64,000 nucleotides of DNA from Branchiostoma floridae (GCF_000003815.2 NC_049988.1:10051788-10115787), one strand, 5' to 3'. Numbered from the stretch's first letter, positions 13,193-26,519 are shown. Program-made: numbers and translations. Notes: generated by a model not told the origin, from the letters alone.

Positions 13193-14520
13193 TATCTGTT
13201 ATTTCCAATCAATTGCTTCATGTTAGTTAATGTCCAGCACTGATTTCAATCATTTGTCTCAATCAATGCTTATGAACATAATTTATTCAACTCGCTGTTT
13301 TGGTGTCAGGACCACGAGTGAAAGAGACCCACTGTGGAAGAAGTCTTAACATTTTCGAGGAGTAAGTATCAATTCTAAAATGCCCTCTAATTGCCAAAGT
13401 ACTTGCCAAAACTTATTAGAAATGTTAAAGCTCTTGCCACTGAGAGCAGGCTTGGAAGTGAAGATGGAGTGGAGAGGAATTAAAGACATAGTTAAGTGAT
13501 CAGAATGACGAACACATGATTATATCTTTCTTTTCCTTGTCAGTCTGAAGTAGGACTAAGATGTCCCACAATGTTGTGACATAATCTTCCCAATCAAAGA
13601 AGATGACCTCTAAAACCCATATGACAACGTCAGATTGTCATAATAGAGTTGTTTTGTTGGGAAACAGTATTGTTAATGCCATTCATGATTTTATATGAAG
13701 TCAGACTTAAAACGTTTTGCTTGTGGAACAAAAATATATATGCACAACTCGCAGCCTTCGCCTCCCTTCATATCTCTTTTAATGTCAATCCGTAAACAAA
13801 GTCAAGTATACATTTCTCATAACAGAAGTTACACGGTATGATTGAAAGGAAAAAGTTGAACTGAGACTAATACCTGAATATTGATCTGAAGCAACTGATC
13901 ACTTCCGCTAAGCTTTCAGTTTGCACACGATGTCAGAAGTGAAGACAATGAAAGTACCAAAAAAAGTTTAACTATCGAAAAAAGCATTTTCAAAGCCAGA
14001 CATGGGTGTAGCATTTGGATAGTATGACAAAATTGATTGATTCCACAAAAGAATGTCTAGTAAACAATATGCTTGAAAGGTCATTATTTTTCGGTGCCGA
14101 TATACATTTCAACGATTTTACTGTTGAAATCAGTTCTAAGTCCTCATTAGATACTGGAACATGATGGCTGAATCATATCACACATCATATAAATATATTT
14201 TCTATGTGCTTATAAGTTGCAATATTATATATTTTCAGGACGATTTTGATAACATTGTACGTAGGTACCTGCACATTCAATCCCAAACATGCATATCTGC
14301 ATATATCCCGGGCTGAGGCCATACTAACTTGGTTTTGTAGAAGAAGAGTTATTGAAGACACAGAGCAATCGATTACATCATAAACCATAACGCTTATATC
14401 ATTGTTCTTTCATCAAAATGTTTTTGTCTTTGTTTTATCATTTTATATTCTAGTCTACATATTTTTATTACATAAGTGGAGGAACAGTGGAGTAAAAGCC
14501 CAAAGTTATCAGGAGAATTG

Positions 14521-15405
14521 ATGTGGATAAGGTCTCCAAGCAGATGTTGGGGTGAAAGAGCATAACGTTTTCCGAGTGATCATCCAGGCTTCTCTGACTT
14601 ATCCTTTCCCCAAATAAGCAGATAAACGGTTGAGTAAAAGGAAAATCTTGATGAAGGAAATCATCTAGTATCCACCTTTCTCTTTAATCCACTAATAACG
14701 TACAAGATGTGATGTATACATGAATGTAGGTGGCGCTTCGACGGGCGGACATGGTGTTACCTGGGCTTCTCGCGCGGCGCCTAAAATCGATCTTTTATAT
14801 GTCAATAAGTGTTTGAAAAGTAATTCTTTGTGTATATAAAGATGTCTAGACCTGTTTGGGAAAGTTATCACTGGCTTTGAACCTTCTTTCATGTATATTT
14901 TCGCCATCTACAAGTTGAGGCTTTAAACTCTATCATAGCCTAACCTGCAGTACCGCTCCCGGCCGTATCCTGAAAAGTGGCTTAGTAGACCGTCAAATTG
15001 TCAAATTTCGACGTTTTCGGGAATGGGGAAATCGCGAAAGGCTCGCAAAGGGGTTTAATTTTTCAATCATATTTGACTTTGTTTTCTATATTGTGAGCAT
15101 TTTGAAATCAAGAATGATGATATTCAAGCATTCCTGTCAATATTCAAGACATTTCACAAGCAAAACCATGAAATATCACTTCAGTATTCCACCAATAGAC
15201 CAACCAGTGTACATGCACATCTCTATAGCTTGTCTCGGTCAGTAGGGCTACCTACACCACATCCAAATCCCCAATCTTATCTTGTGAAACAAGAAGATGT
15301 TGGAATATCTTAGTTTGCCCATCAATAGATTAATTCTTCAATTCGAAATGATGTGTTTATGCCTCAAATAAGGCTGCAGTATAACGTTGAGCGCCTGGGG
15401 GCGTC
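14521..15405 (+). repeat. Diverged direct repeat, copy B
   Basis: Partner of 10731-11605. The perfectly shared 49-nt block is at 14727-14775 while flanking sequence differs at many positions. Lies downstream of RAMP-like A, so the two copies flank that gene's last exon. Confidence 0.75.
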
Positions 15406-17339
15406 TGATGTTTTTTTGGCGGCGGAAAAAATACTAGTAATACATCACAGATCAGATGAATTTTAGATGATGACCACTCCAAATAAAACGACGATAAACA
15501 TCAGTTCATGCTAGATGTAGCGTAAGAATAGAGTCATGGTCTAAAAGTACTATCAACCCAACTAGAATTAGTTCAGGATTCTGAATTTGCTTCGTCGTTC
15601 CGGATGGCATTTCAGGTGTAACAGACAGATGTAGTTTCCTTTCTCAATTTCCTTAAAGTAACAACAATGAGACTTTCTTCCCTTATGTGACACAAGCACG
15701 ATAGGAGAAGGAAAGAATACAAAACTAGACGACTACATGTAGACTTGTACAGTTGGATGTTATGACGTCGACTCAGGTGTGGTTGAACTATCGGGCATGC
15801 ACATCTGCATAGAGCCATGGTCTCCATCTCAACATGCACTGCAGAAAAATATGTGGGAAAGATATTATACAAATCAGAAAGTTTAGTGTACAGTTTTGTT
15901 ACGCACATGGATGAGAGGCACATGTTGGTGCACTATGTTTCATTCTACTTCCTTCCACCTATGTTTTATCTAGCACCGTGTCATCGAGCGTCACAAATAT
16001 GTTAGTACCAAAACATTACGTAACTTAGGAGGTGCCATGTCTTTATGTCTGCTGTCCTTTGTATGGAAACTGATTGAGAAGTAAAACATTCGTGTTCAAC
16101 GGCGTCACAACGTAACGCTGCATAGATACTTGACACAGTTACACAATGAAGTACTCGACAAGCGGCATTGTTACATAAGTGCAAGTATCCACTAGCAACA
16201 CCTGGAAGTGCCAGCAATCCACGATCAAGAGTCATCCTCCAAACAGCGGTCAGTCACTGTTATGTAGTCACACAAAGCCGATTATGTAAATCAACACCCT
16301 TACGTCACTCAAGTACCATTTTGAGAGGATCAAAATAGAAAATCCTTTGTTCAACGACGGCTAAGGCTGTTTTAGCTAGTCATGCCAAACGCACTTCAAT
16401 GGAAACATGAACAGAAAAGTTATCCGTCCTTTCTCACAATTCACATTGGCTACTTAGAATGTTCATCTACGTTTAGAGATGAAAAAAATGATCACAACCG
16501 TAACTACAGATTAGATTCACAATACGAGATAGATAGGTTTCTTGATTTATCATCGGAATGTGGTCTAATGTAGTCAAAAAATGGGCAAGTCCGTCTCTTT
16601 CCGTCCTTATAAGTGAACAATGTAACCAGTGGCCCATGACAGTGTCCGGGTACTTATAGGTGTGCCCGCGACTACACGCACGTCAAAGGTTCAGGTCAGG
16701 TTGGATCGACGGCCTATCACGATCGCCTGTTTAAAGCTAATTCATCATTTTTCCACTGTCAAAGCCATGGCTGCGCGAAGCGACTGGTGTCACTTTTACG
16801 TAAGTATGACTCAAGTTAGTTTATCGTAGTTGGGCAGTATAGCCGCTGTTACACATTGCCGATTGTAAACCACCCAACATTTTACAAACCATGGTTAGGA
16901 GTTAGTTGTAAGCAATGTCCTCTGTGGCCGGGATTTGGTCGGCAAGATTCCTATAAGTATCCCAACCCAGCGCCGACTTTAGTTGGGAGTTTATCGGGGG
17001 CAAACTTTGAAGTCACGGAGGCCCTGTGACAGGGGCTTACTTTACATAACTTTGTAAGACAGGGCACAATTTCTGAAGTAGGCTTTGGGTATGGGCAAAA
17101 TGTGCAAGTTACATAATGTTGTAACGGTTCAGGGAAAGGAGAGAGCTCGTCCCAGAAATGTCCATGTAAAGGCATACACGCGATGAAACTGATAGCCCGT
17201 TTCAGTAGAGAATAGCAAGAAAGGGCGCTCTTTTATAGCTGGACATGGATGGAAACTGAGTACAAAAGTAGCTAGAGTTTTAGAAATATTCGATATATCT
17301 ATAAATAGATATGATGGCGTCTTTGATATAATGTTTGCT
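15406..17339. other. Intergenic DNA, no gene supported
   Basis: Only short frames without coding character. A degraded repeat related to 5775-6250 lies at 16885-17040. Upstream exons of the coiled-coil gene may be in this stretch, but I could not identify them. Confidence 0.4.
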
Positions 17340-17534
17340 CACCTTTATCCGCGGGATAACCTATATTCGTTGTATTTGAAAGTAGCGAAATTGGGGATGT
17401 CAAATAGACGGACGGTATTTTCAAACCGCAATATTTTGAAAAAAGTGCAATCTTTACACCACCGTCCATAGACTTGGCATTCCTAAATACCCTGTTAGAT
17501 ACAGCGGATATAGGGTACCCCGCGGATAAAGGTG
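17340..17534. mobile_element. MITE, about 195 bp
   Basis: CACCTTTATCCGCGG at 17340-17354 is exactly inverted at 17520-17534. The similarity continues inward (GGATAACCTATA against TATAGGGTACC). No coding capacity. Typical short foldback DNA transposon. Confidence 0.75.
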
Positions 17535-17684
17535 AACTAGCGTTATATATATACAATTGTGTGTTCTTTGTATTTATTGTTGTCCCTTTTCATTAGGTAA
17601 AGAGCACGTTTATACCTAGAAAATAACCTAAGTTTTCAAGCAAAACGAGTTTGCTGACCTTGTGCTTTCCAAATCTATCTACAG

Positions 17685-18518
17685 ACAAGAGATGACGTCA
17701 TGAAAAAAGCTTCACTGCAGGTTAAGCTACAGCTCATCCGGAAACAGCTGGATGCGTTCGCAGTTCTAGAAAAGGAAGTGACGTCACATTTCTCAGAGGA
17801 CACGTTCCTTAACAACATCAGAAGACTGGAAAACACATATAGCAAGAGCCAACTTCAAAGTTTAGAAGTCGTCACCAACTTAGCGCTTTTCCGACAACTT
17901 TTGTTACGGTTACAACTGGACAACAACCATGGCAACAGGGATGTAGACGACAGGGGTGTTTTGGAGTACTTTGTGGACATTTTGCGTCTCATTGATGATA
18001 TGAAGAGGTTAAACAGGTATTTCACAGAGAGGGTGTACACACCACTTGTAGAGAACCTCTTTCCAGCTCACGGCATGGAAAAGGCAGCGACACCTCTCAC
18101 AGGTCACGCACAGGCGGTCACCGTCTTGTCTGAAAAAGGGAAGAAGACCCTACAGGCGAGAGCGATAGAGAACGGGACCCAGGCTTCAAAATGTGACGAA
18201 CGAACCGCCAAGTTTCTACGGACAGTTAAACGACTTTTTAAACTCGAGCAGCGGTGGAGCAGGCTGTCGTCTGACGGGCCGATCTCAGTCGTTCTCTTCG
18301 AGGCGGAGACGAACAAGAACAGCGAGGAGACCGATAGTGTCAGACCCTTCCATCTCATCTCTCGGCTGGTACCAGACCTGGTCGCGAAGGCGGGTAAAGC
18401 GGTGGCCATCACGGAGAAGTGGGTCACGCTGTTTGTTGGGATGTCCGAATGGGCTGGCAAAGACGAGAGGAGTAGTCGTGAGAGACAGATTGAAGAACTC
18501 CGCGGGAAAATTAGTAAG
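17685..18518 (+). CDS. Coiled-coil gene, exon with first recognised ATG
   Basis: Acceptor TATCTACAG and donor AAG|GTAGGC. The in-frame ATG is at 17700; an out-of-frame ATG at 17692 shares its TGACGTCA context. 273 codons from the ATG, ending in phase 0. Confidence 0.8.
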
Positions 18519-19475
18519 GTAGGCTGAATATCCACGTAACGTTACACACATGCGGGATGTGCTATATCATCATCACAGTAAACTTGTCTCCTGTATTGTA
18601 GTTGTACTGGGCGTGCATGTCTGACCTTTTATTATCCATGTACAATGTGCCTTATGAAGAAATAAACTGTTCTTAAAACTTCAAAAGATTAGACTCACAG
18701 GAATTTTCGACTGAATCGCTCAGTCCTCTGCAGCTGCCTGACCCACTGGACACGTGATTATAGATACGTGTGACGTCATGGGTCAAAGGTTGTTAGAAGT
18801 CGATGTCGCAACCCGTCCCGATTGAGAGAAGGTCAGTGGAGAAATGAGCAAATATCAGTCCAGTATTCTAAATATCAAGATTCAAGACACTTCAAAACTT
18901 TGTGGCCGGTCGTGTCCAGTGCTATTAGGTCAGATAGCCGAAAAATTCCTATGAGTAAAACATTTCATTTCTTCATAATGTATTTTAACAACTAGATAAA
19001 CTTTCATGCTAATAAAATGTTCCTTATTATGTTTTGTTACCATTGCTTGACAGACTTCACAGACCATCCAAGAGATTCATAATCCATTTTAACGGTTAGA
19101 TAAACTGTCATGCTAAAATAATGTTCCTTACTATGGTTTGTTACCATTGCCCGACAGACCTCACGAACCATCCAGGAGCTGGAGACGAAACTGGCGGACT
19201 ATCGGGAGGAGCTGGCCGGCCTGACAGCTAAGGACGCCCGCTATGACGAGCTGACGGAGGCGTTCCAGATGGCGTCCGTGTCGTCAGAGGAACTCAGCAC
19301 TGACATCAGTGATCTGGAGGAAACAGAGAAGAAGGTAAATGGGTGTTGTTGATTTCTCGGATAATCTTTGCATATTTCTCGGTGATAATTTTCATAGCGC
19401 CTGCTTTGTGTGCACTCTTTCACTCTCTGTGTCTTTGTCCTTCTGTGTGTGTGTGCCTCACTTTCTCTCTGTTTC

Positions 19476-19509
<34 letters not shown>

Positions 19510-19522
19510 TGTCACGGTGTGT

Positions 19523-19567
<45 letters not shown>

Positions 19568-19570
19568 CGC

Positions 19571-19608
<38 letters not shown>

Positions 19609-20492
19609 GTGTGTGGTGGCTGTGTGTGGCTGTGTGTGGCTGTGACAGTCAGGCTGTGTCGCTGTGTGTGTGTGCGCGCGCGTGCGTGCTTGTGTGTATG
19701 TGTATCGCGATCCCTCTCTCACTCTTGCTTTCTGCCCCCTTCTCTCTCTCTCACTCTCCCCGGCCCACATAACGTTATATCATACACATCTATGGAATGA
19801 TGGACTGCTACAGATGACCAAGCAGCTAGAAGAATTCTCGAGGCGGAAGGATATAAAGGAGTACGAGGAACTGAAAGAAGAGGCGGGGCACATCCAGCAG
19901 AAATTACAGTCGACAAGGTAAGCAGTTATTGGTGAGTAAACCCGAACTTGAGCAACTCCTGTTTTTAGATATACCATTTACTATTATGTTCAACATTGTT
20001 TCCATGTTGGTGTTCATTTCAAGGTTGGAGGTGACTTAGCTAGGGGAAGAATGTCAAGTGTACGTAGAAAAAAGTTGTATGGCGGGGAAACCAGTACGGT
20101 ATCTTTGAAATAATATTGGACTAGTTAAATTCACACTTAAAAAAAAGGGAAAAGACAGGATTTCATCAAAGAAACTAAAGTAGAACAGGCAACATTTTGA
20201 GATGTCCGTCTGTTTCAGACAGGATCTGAAGTTGGCATCCTATCGCAGCGCCCTCCTGCGAGACGACATGGAACTGCTGCTGAACGTGCTTCCCAGCTTC
20301 CAGCGACTCGGCATCGGGGTCAAACAGAAGATGGCCAACATAGAGGAAAAACTGAAAATGGAAAGAGAAAGGCAGCAAAAACTGGAGGAAGAATTGCAAA
20401 GTCTGGACCTAAACAGTAAACGAAGCGATATAGCTGATGCGTATGTGACGTTAGGAACAATTTTGGTATCTATTGAAGTTAAAGATGTTTAG
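17685..20492 (+). CDS. Unrecognised helical/coiled-coil protein, four exons
   Basis: Exons 17685-18518, 19158-19334, 19814-19917 and 20219-20492 splice without a frame break (phases 0, 0, 2). From the ATG at 17700 the product is 457 aa; the frame is open back to an acceptor at 17684, so more N-terminal exons are possible. I do not recognise the family. The first 273 residues are mostly helical, with Leu-rich amphipathic stretches ([25 protein letters not shown]). Residues about 274-366 are charged coiled coil ([20 protein letters not shown]-type heptads). A second coiled coil near residues 412-430 ([19 protein letters not shown]) is followed by a short hydrophobic end. There is no signal peptide or membrane helix, so it is probably intracellular. 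Coding strength is shown by clean splicing of four exons and GC-richer codon use than the introns. Confidence 0.8.
18973..19180 (+). repeat. 104-bp tandem duplication including a decoy splice acceptor
   Basis: Units at 18973-19076 and 19077-19180 share TTCATAAT..ATTTTAAC, GTTCCTTA.TATG and the acceptor plus the first coding bases of the next exon (CCATCCA.GAG). In the first unit the reading frame reaches TAA soon after the copied acceptor at 19053, so it is a non-functional decoy. Confidence 0.75.
19158..19334 (+). CDS. Coiled-coil gene, exon 2 of those seen
   Basis: Acceptor CCCGACAG, donor AAG|GTAAAT, 59 codons, phase 0 at both ends. Encodes a charged coiled coil ([16 protein letters not shown]). 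Confidence 0.82.
19437..19712. repeat. (GT)n microsatellite with GC and CT segments
   Basis: Long alternating TG tract broken by GTTT, a GCGCGCGC run near 19560 and TGGC motifs, followed by a CT-rich tract. It sits in an intron of the coiled-coil gene and produces spurious Cys-Val frames. Confidence 0.95.
19814..19917 (+). CDS. Coiled-coil gene, exon 3 of those seen
   Basis: Acceptor GACTGCTACAG, donor GTAAGC, 104 nt, phase 0 in and phase 2 out. Encodes [20 protein letters not shown] and further charged heptads. Confidence 0.82.
20219..20492 (+). CDS. Coiled-coil gene, terminal exon
   Basis: Acceptor CTGTTTCAG, phase 2 in, stop TAG at 20490-20492. Encodes a Leu-rich helix, then a [14 protein letters not shown] coiled coil. 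Confidence 0.82.
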
Positions 20493-20552
20493 TTTAATGT
20501 TCAAAATATTTAGTGTGTGCTTTGCTGTGATCTGAATGTTGCTTTGTTGTAA

Positions 20553-20558
20553 AATAAA
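20553..20558 (+). other. Polyadenylation signal of the coiled-coil gene
   Basis: AATAAA 61 bases after the stop codon, a suitable distance for a short 3' UTR. Confidence 0.6.
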
Positions 20559-22298
20559 GGTATTTGGCACGTTTGGCATCTGAAGTCACATGTAGATTGA
20601 CGGAAACACGTTCCCCACCATACACTAGCGCCCTCTATTGAAGTTCATTAGAACTGCATATTATGTTGGCAGCACATACCAACTATCCTTTCCGGACTAG
20701 CAGAACAGCTGCGCAGTGTTTTTAATCCGAAATTGGCAACCTACCACGCCACGTACGGGCTTAAGCCTGTGCTGACCGATTTAGATAAGACTAGATAACC
20801 TCTCTGTCTCCTCGTTGCTTAAGACTGGTAAACTGTGGCTCGAAACTTTCTTAATTGATGCATGTCGTCCGAATTATGAAGTTGTAAGATAGGTCATTGT
20901 ACAACGTTACTCCCTTTCCTGACCTTACAGGTGATTAAAATTTGTTAACAAAATTAAAAATAAAAATAAAAACGTTCCAAAATCCTTTCATCGTGTCAGG
21001 GATCCTTATAAAGTGGGAAACAAACTAGCACGAACTAACATCGAAAGATTAATACAAGTTATGACGTTGCATTTTATACTGACGAGGGGCATGGGGGTGG
21101 GGGAGATTGACAGCAGAGTATTTATCGGCTGTGATGAAAAAAAGAACGCCTATAAGGAAGATAGATATCCGGCTGGAAGCTCAGTCGTGCTGCCTATGCT
21201 GTGACATTGTAGTGTGACCCGCTGGATTCCCCGGATTAAACGATGGTATCGTTTGCCGAGACGTCAATCAATCTGGTACATGTAAGGTCCGCTGAGAAAA
21301 CAACAACAGGACATACATCCTTCTGTTGGAGGAGCCTCTACTGGTTTCTAACTGTGTATAACCTTTACGGTAAGCAACAACCTTACCTGCGCCGTAACAC
21401 TCAAGGTAGGAGCAGTTTTATTATCATCTTATGTCATTTATTTTCATTGAAAACAAGACCATATGTACATGCGTAGGGTTGTGGGGTCACCGCCTGTGTA
21501 ATACATAGTCCATAAAACAGGGTTCATGAGTTATTTTATTTGCACATTCACATCAGTCAAATGCACTGCGTGTGTGTTTGTGTTTTCAGTTTCAACCAAA
21601 CCAACAGTTGTTTTATTATCATATATTGTTATCATCCAACCCTGGTGTTGTGTAGGTGACCTCTGGCATGTCCTAGATCGATGAGCATGAGAGGTTGAAC
21701 ATTGACACCCAACTGATGCGCAGGTTTGGGCTACAGCAAATTTACCCCGCTGTCACTCAGTTTGTCGTGTCGTAATACACTACATGTCATGGCGGTATGA
21801 CAAATTCTGGGGTAGCCCTGTCGGGATATAAAAGATTAGCGCTGGAGTTAGAATGTTTTTGGAACATACGGTGTGTTGTCCTGTGGGTAGTACAGCTTAT
21901 AGTACATGTGTATGGTCCTGTCCAAAATGACTGGCATGTCTAAGTCGACCCAGGTTTCCATGCTGTAGCCCTTCCATCTTGAGTCTTGCCGCAGTGTAGC
22001 TCAGCTCCGTACATTTTAACTCCCATTCTGAAAAACAGCCCTCAGTTGAGGCTGAAAAGGGTACGCTACTTAATATCCATTTAACGCCTTCTAAAGAACG
22101 GCCCTAGCGTGCCGGCAGACCACTTGACCTTTTCCTGCCTCCAGGGAACTGACAGAGTACTCACAGGCGCACAGGTTACAAGTACATTAAGTTCTCCAGT
22201 GCGGTGTTACCAGGAATAGAATAATGGCTCGCTACTAAGAGAAAGTGCTCAGACCGTCTTTGTACCAAACTGGCTACTTACCGTGCAATCTAGATTAG

Positions 22299-22382
22299 TC
22301 TAGTTGATAGAATATCCTTCAAACAGTTTGAGAGGCATAAAAAGTGTTGACGGTCCACTGTTTGAAGAATATTCTATTAACT
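22299..22382. repeat. Foldback (hairpin) sequence
   Basis: TAGTTGATAGAATATCCTTC near 22299 is nearly inverted by GAAGAATATTCTATTAACT at 22364-22382, with ACTGTTTGAA / TTCAAACAGT extending the stem. Probably a small MITE remnant. Confidence 0.6.
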
Positions 22383-22521
22383 GTATCCAAGGATACGTGA
22401 CTGATGAACCTCTTCAACTATAATTAGTCTAGCTGAACATATAGTAAAGGTATCAAATCGGCTGTAACTATGGCTATCTGTGAAATGGCCCTTAGCCTTG
22501 TTGTTAGCCGAACAAATATGG

Positions 22522-22667
22522 CTTTTAGCCAGGGCCGGCAGAGAATCTGTTCGGCAGCCAAGGCAGGTCTTCCCGAGGACCTAAGATCTAAGATAAGCAC
22601 TCCTGGTATTGTCATGTAGGGAGAGTTTGCCTGCATATCTAGATTCTCTTCCGGCCCTGGCTAAAAG
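22522..22667. mobile_element. Short MITE with inverted ends
   Basis: CTTTTAGCCAGGGCCGG at 22522-22538 followed by AGAGAATCT is inverted at 22641-22667 (AGATTCTCT, CCGGCCCTGGCTAAAAG) with one or two differences. 146 bp in total, no coding capacity. Confidence 0.7.
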
Positions 22668-25569
22668 TCTAATTTCCAGAGAAGAATATCAACGATGATA
22701 GTACTATTTTTTACCTTTATACAAACATGAGAAAACAAGGTCTTTACGATTTTCTGAAATTGTCTTGTGAGTCTTTCGCTTCCAAGTCATTTCGAACTGA
22801 AGTCTTTTGGCAACTTGACAAGCTAAGTGCCTTGAAACTACGCCCAGGACAGATCATTGCAACTCGGCGTGGACTTTCCTTGTCCGTAGCCGCTATACAT
22901 CAGACTCTGATGCCTGCGAATGATTGATTGATTGACTCTCAATGTCAGTGGCTGATTTCCAAGCAGATGTTAGGAGGAGAGGTCATAACGTATTCTTACT
23001 GCACTTTTCTCTCACACACATCAAGTCGGTAACGTTTTCTTATTTTTTCTCAGCGTCTGCTTGGATATTATATCATGCAGGATATCATAATACTGCGTTA
23101 TCATACGATTGTAATTGCTTGTAAATGATTAATTGCATAGTGGAAAAATGCGTGGGATAAGAAATACAGGAACTGATGCTATGTGTTAAATATTATTTTT
23201 TAAATACGTACTTGTCCGTTAGATATTATTTTTATACATACGCATCCCTGATGACTAATTTCCCATGTCATTTTAAAAGGCTACGTTGCTTAATCTTTCC
23301 TACGTCACATAGGTATTCAGACTAGGCGAGTTTACTTCCAGACTTGTTTTAGTAGAAAAAATGACAGTCGTATTCCAGCTCACGCGTATTTCATGAAACT
23401 TTTCAAGTTCGAACTTGCATTGATAAAAGTTAGAATACATTGTTGTGTTTTGAATACTACCATTTCTATACTAGCGCTTCGGATACTATCCTAGCTGAAC
23501 CCAATCGAATTCTTACAGTTTTTGACCCACCCACCGAACATAAAGCTTTACTAGCCAAACAAACACCGGCCATAACCCCTCAAAAAACAAAGACGTACAT
23601 TAATTCAATAAACAATCACGTCTCACGATTATTGGCTGCTGTATTTCTGGGACGTTGTGCCGTTCCGTACATAACGTTACTTGTACAGCCTTCTGCAAAA
23701 GAACATTGAAGATCTCAATCTATAAAAATAACCCATGAAAAGAAGTTTTGAATGAATTAGTCCCTGACTCTTTGTAGCCATGCGAATACCCTGGAAACAA
23801 ATCGGATCTCCCACAAATGACGTCACTGTGGTTTCTACTCTTTAGAATTACGTCATGGTCAAGAGCAAAGTCCAAAATCATATCACACCGTGTGGGTCTC
23901 TTTTGTATCACAAAGAAACCACATTAACTTTTCTATCGGCATCTTTCTTAAAATCTTCACTTCTACCGGGAAAGTATTTATGTGTACTAAACATTGGAAA
24001 CAATATGACGTTATGTTTAAAAATTTACATCAGTACTATACATGAATAACTTAAAAAAATCAAGCGATACCAATCCCCCCCACACACCTAATAATGGATC
24101 AATCTTCTTTGTAACAAAATATTGTCCCACCCAGCTGTACAATACGTTCACATCATGAAAGTCATGAATTCTTGTCAAACCTGGAATATGAACGTCATGC
24201 ATATCGGTGGAAAATCTGACAAAAAATTATCGAATATTACCTGAGAAAAAAACTCAAAGATACCCACCCCAGAACTACATTGGTGGGTGCCCTATTCTAC
24301 TGCGCATGGTATTACTGGTCCGCACTCCGCTGAGCTTATACAGAAAGACTGTTTCTCAGAGGTCTTACTTCTTCCTGTGGCCGACTGTGGCACTCTTTAC
24401 ACGACCAACTACAGTATATTGTTTAACAAACCAGTATACAGAGGCAACGAGGGGAAAATATTCAGCAAAAGGTATGTGACCTTTACATATAGTTTGACAT
24501 GTTCTGAGCCTGTAGGTCAAATAGCACACGATACTAATATCTTAGCTATTAACAGTATAAGCGGTGATATAGCTTTAACGTTAACGTTTACTTTTTTTAA
24601 CGTGTAATTTAACGGTAGTAGTCAAAATGGTAGTCGTTTCACTCAACTTGGTGAAATCCATAGAGGGAAAGAAATTTGGGACAGAAGAAGAATCATATAT
24701 GTGACGACAACTAAGATCCATATTACTGTAACGGTTCATATTGGAACTTGAACATAATATTTTATTCTTGTGCAATACGTATCAAGCGACAGGTTGTAGA
24801 TTGAAGCTATTTCAGGATATTTCATTAGCTACATAGGGGATCCACGATTTGAAGGAGTGTGTTTTGAGTAGTTTGACACCCTCTGTCTAGTTCATGATGC
24901 CGTTCTTGAGAACCTGTCACATCTACTGTGCATTATCGCCACCTATTTCACGCCGGTATTGTCGTCAGTTAGCCACACAGTGAGTTGACTCTCACCTACT
25001 TTAATTTTTCATGATTCTTCATGTCATTTCTGGACCGATTCCAAGACCAGGTTCTAACGAAATGCTGCGTGCATGAGGAGATAAGCACAAGTGGTTTTTA
25101 CGCTCTGACAAAACCGATTTGTTCACCTGTCTCTCTAGAATGTCTGTGATGTCATATCTGTTGAAACTTGCTGTTGCGTAAACAACAGCACTGACAAAGG
25201 GGATATCTAGGGTTGTCGAGCTTTCACTTAGACCCAGAACCTAACGTTTTAGGAATGCCACAGTGCCGTATTGTGTAAAGCTTTAGAACTCCAATTATAT
25301 AGACTTTAAAATGTTGTATTGTAACCATTCTCCATACTTTTGTAGGTTGATCGCAGAACGTGTTTGATACATATTTCATATAAAATTTAGATAGCCACTT
25401 TTCTAAGTTGTCCAGTTAATTGACTGGGAATGAAGATTGCTTTTAGATTAATGCATAAAAGATTATTATAGGCTTTTGGATGCCTTCCTGTATTATATAT
25501 TGTACGAGGCAATCTAGTCTTCGGACTACCATCTTGTGCTTTGTGTGTGTTGTTGTTATCTCAACCAGT

Positions 25570-25600
<31 letters not shown>

Positions 25601-25682
25601 GTCTCTGTCCCTCTCTCCGTCTGTCTTTCTCTCCCTCTCTCAATTTCTCTCTCTCTCCATCTCTCTCACTCTTTCTCTTTCA
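25570..25682. repeat. (CT)n microsatellite
   Basis: Pure and interrupted CT tract with GTCTGTCT variants. Confidence 0.95.
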
Positions 25683-26519
25683 ACCTACACAATACTATAT
25701 ACAGTGTCCAATCCTATTCAAGATAAATCTGCTGCGTTGGAAAAGTAGGAAAATATATTTTGTCCGAATTTTGAGAACAGAAAAAGAGAGGAAAAGATTA
25801 GTGGTACTCAGTCCTTCATTCTACACGTGCCGTTCAAATGGATACTTCTGAAGAATTTTGTGCCAAAAGCAAATTCTTAAGCCGTAACACCACCGATCCG
25901 ACATCCAAGGTCCTCGCAAGAAGCCCGAGACGGAAAACAAGGTCTGGACGGGAAGATATGCTCCAAACATCGTAAATCATGGTCGCACTGGGGCGGTAAT
26001 ATTGTACTGCCATGTTGGGTACGTGGAGATATGTTCAGGGCTTAAAAAAACATACATCGAGAAGACTGGTTGACTTACAGATCTAAAACTGCCACGTATA
26101 TATTTCACCTGCGCTTTAGTCATATCAAACTGTCGTGGAATGTATTACTGACAACGTTACGAAATAACTTATATTAATCCCATGTTTGATTGAGAAAAAA
26201 GGTGATTAAATTTTGATAGAGATCGAAACTATCACACTAATTTAAGATTAAATCTTGAAACTTTGGCACAGGTCCAACGAAGTTTTAAGTCGGGGAAAAT
26301 AGTGATGTAAGATTATGTATTGTGAGAGTCAAGTTTGTTGATGTTGTTGTCTCTTTTAATAGAGAGTAGAAATAGGGTCATACGGTGTATTACAGACCGC
26401 TTGGGTTATACCGCCCCTTACGGGATGGTATACTCTTTCTTCTATCTAAATACAAGACGGGAATGCGCTTCAATTCCTCGGTTTCTGGCCTCATGTGCCT
26501 TTGTGCGTGATATCGGTTA

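Noticed and set aside
19339-19800. Cys-Val-rich frames on + and His-Thr-rich frames on -
   Set aside because: Translation of a (GT)n microsatellite inside an intron.
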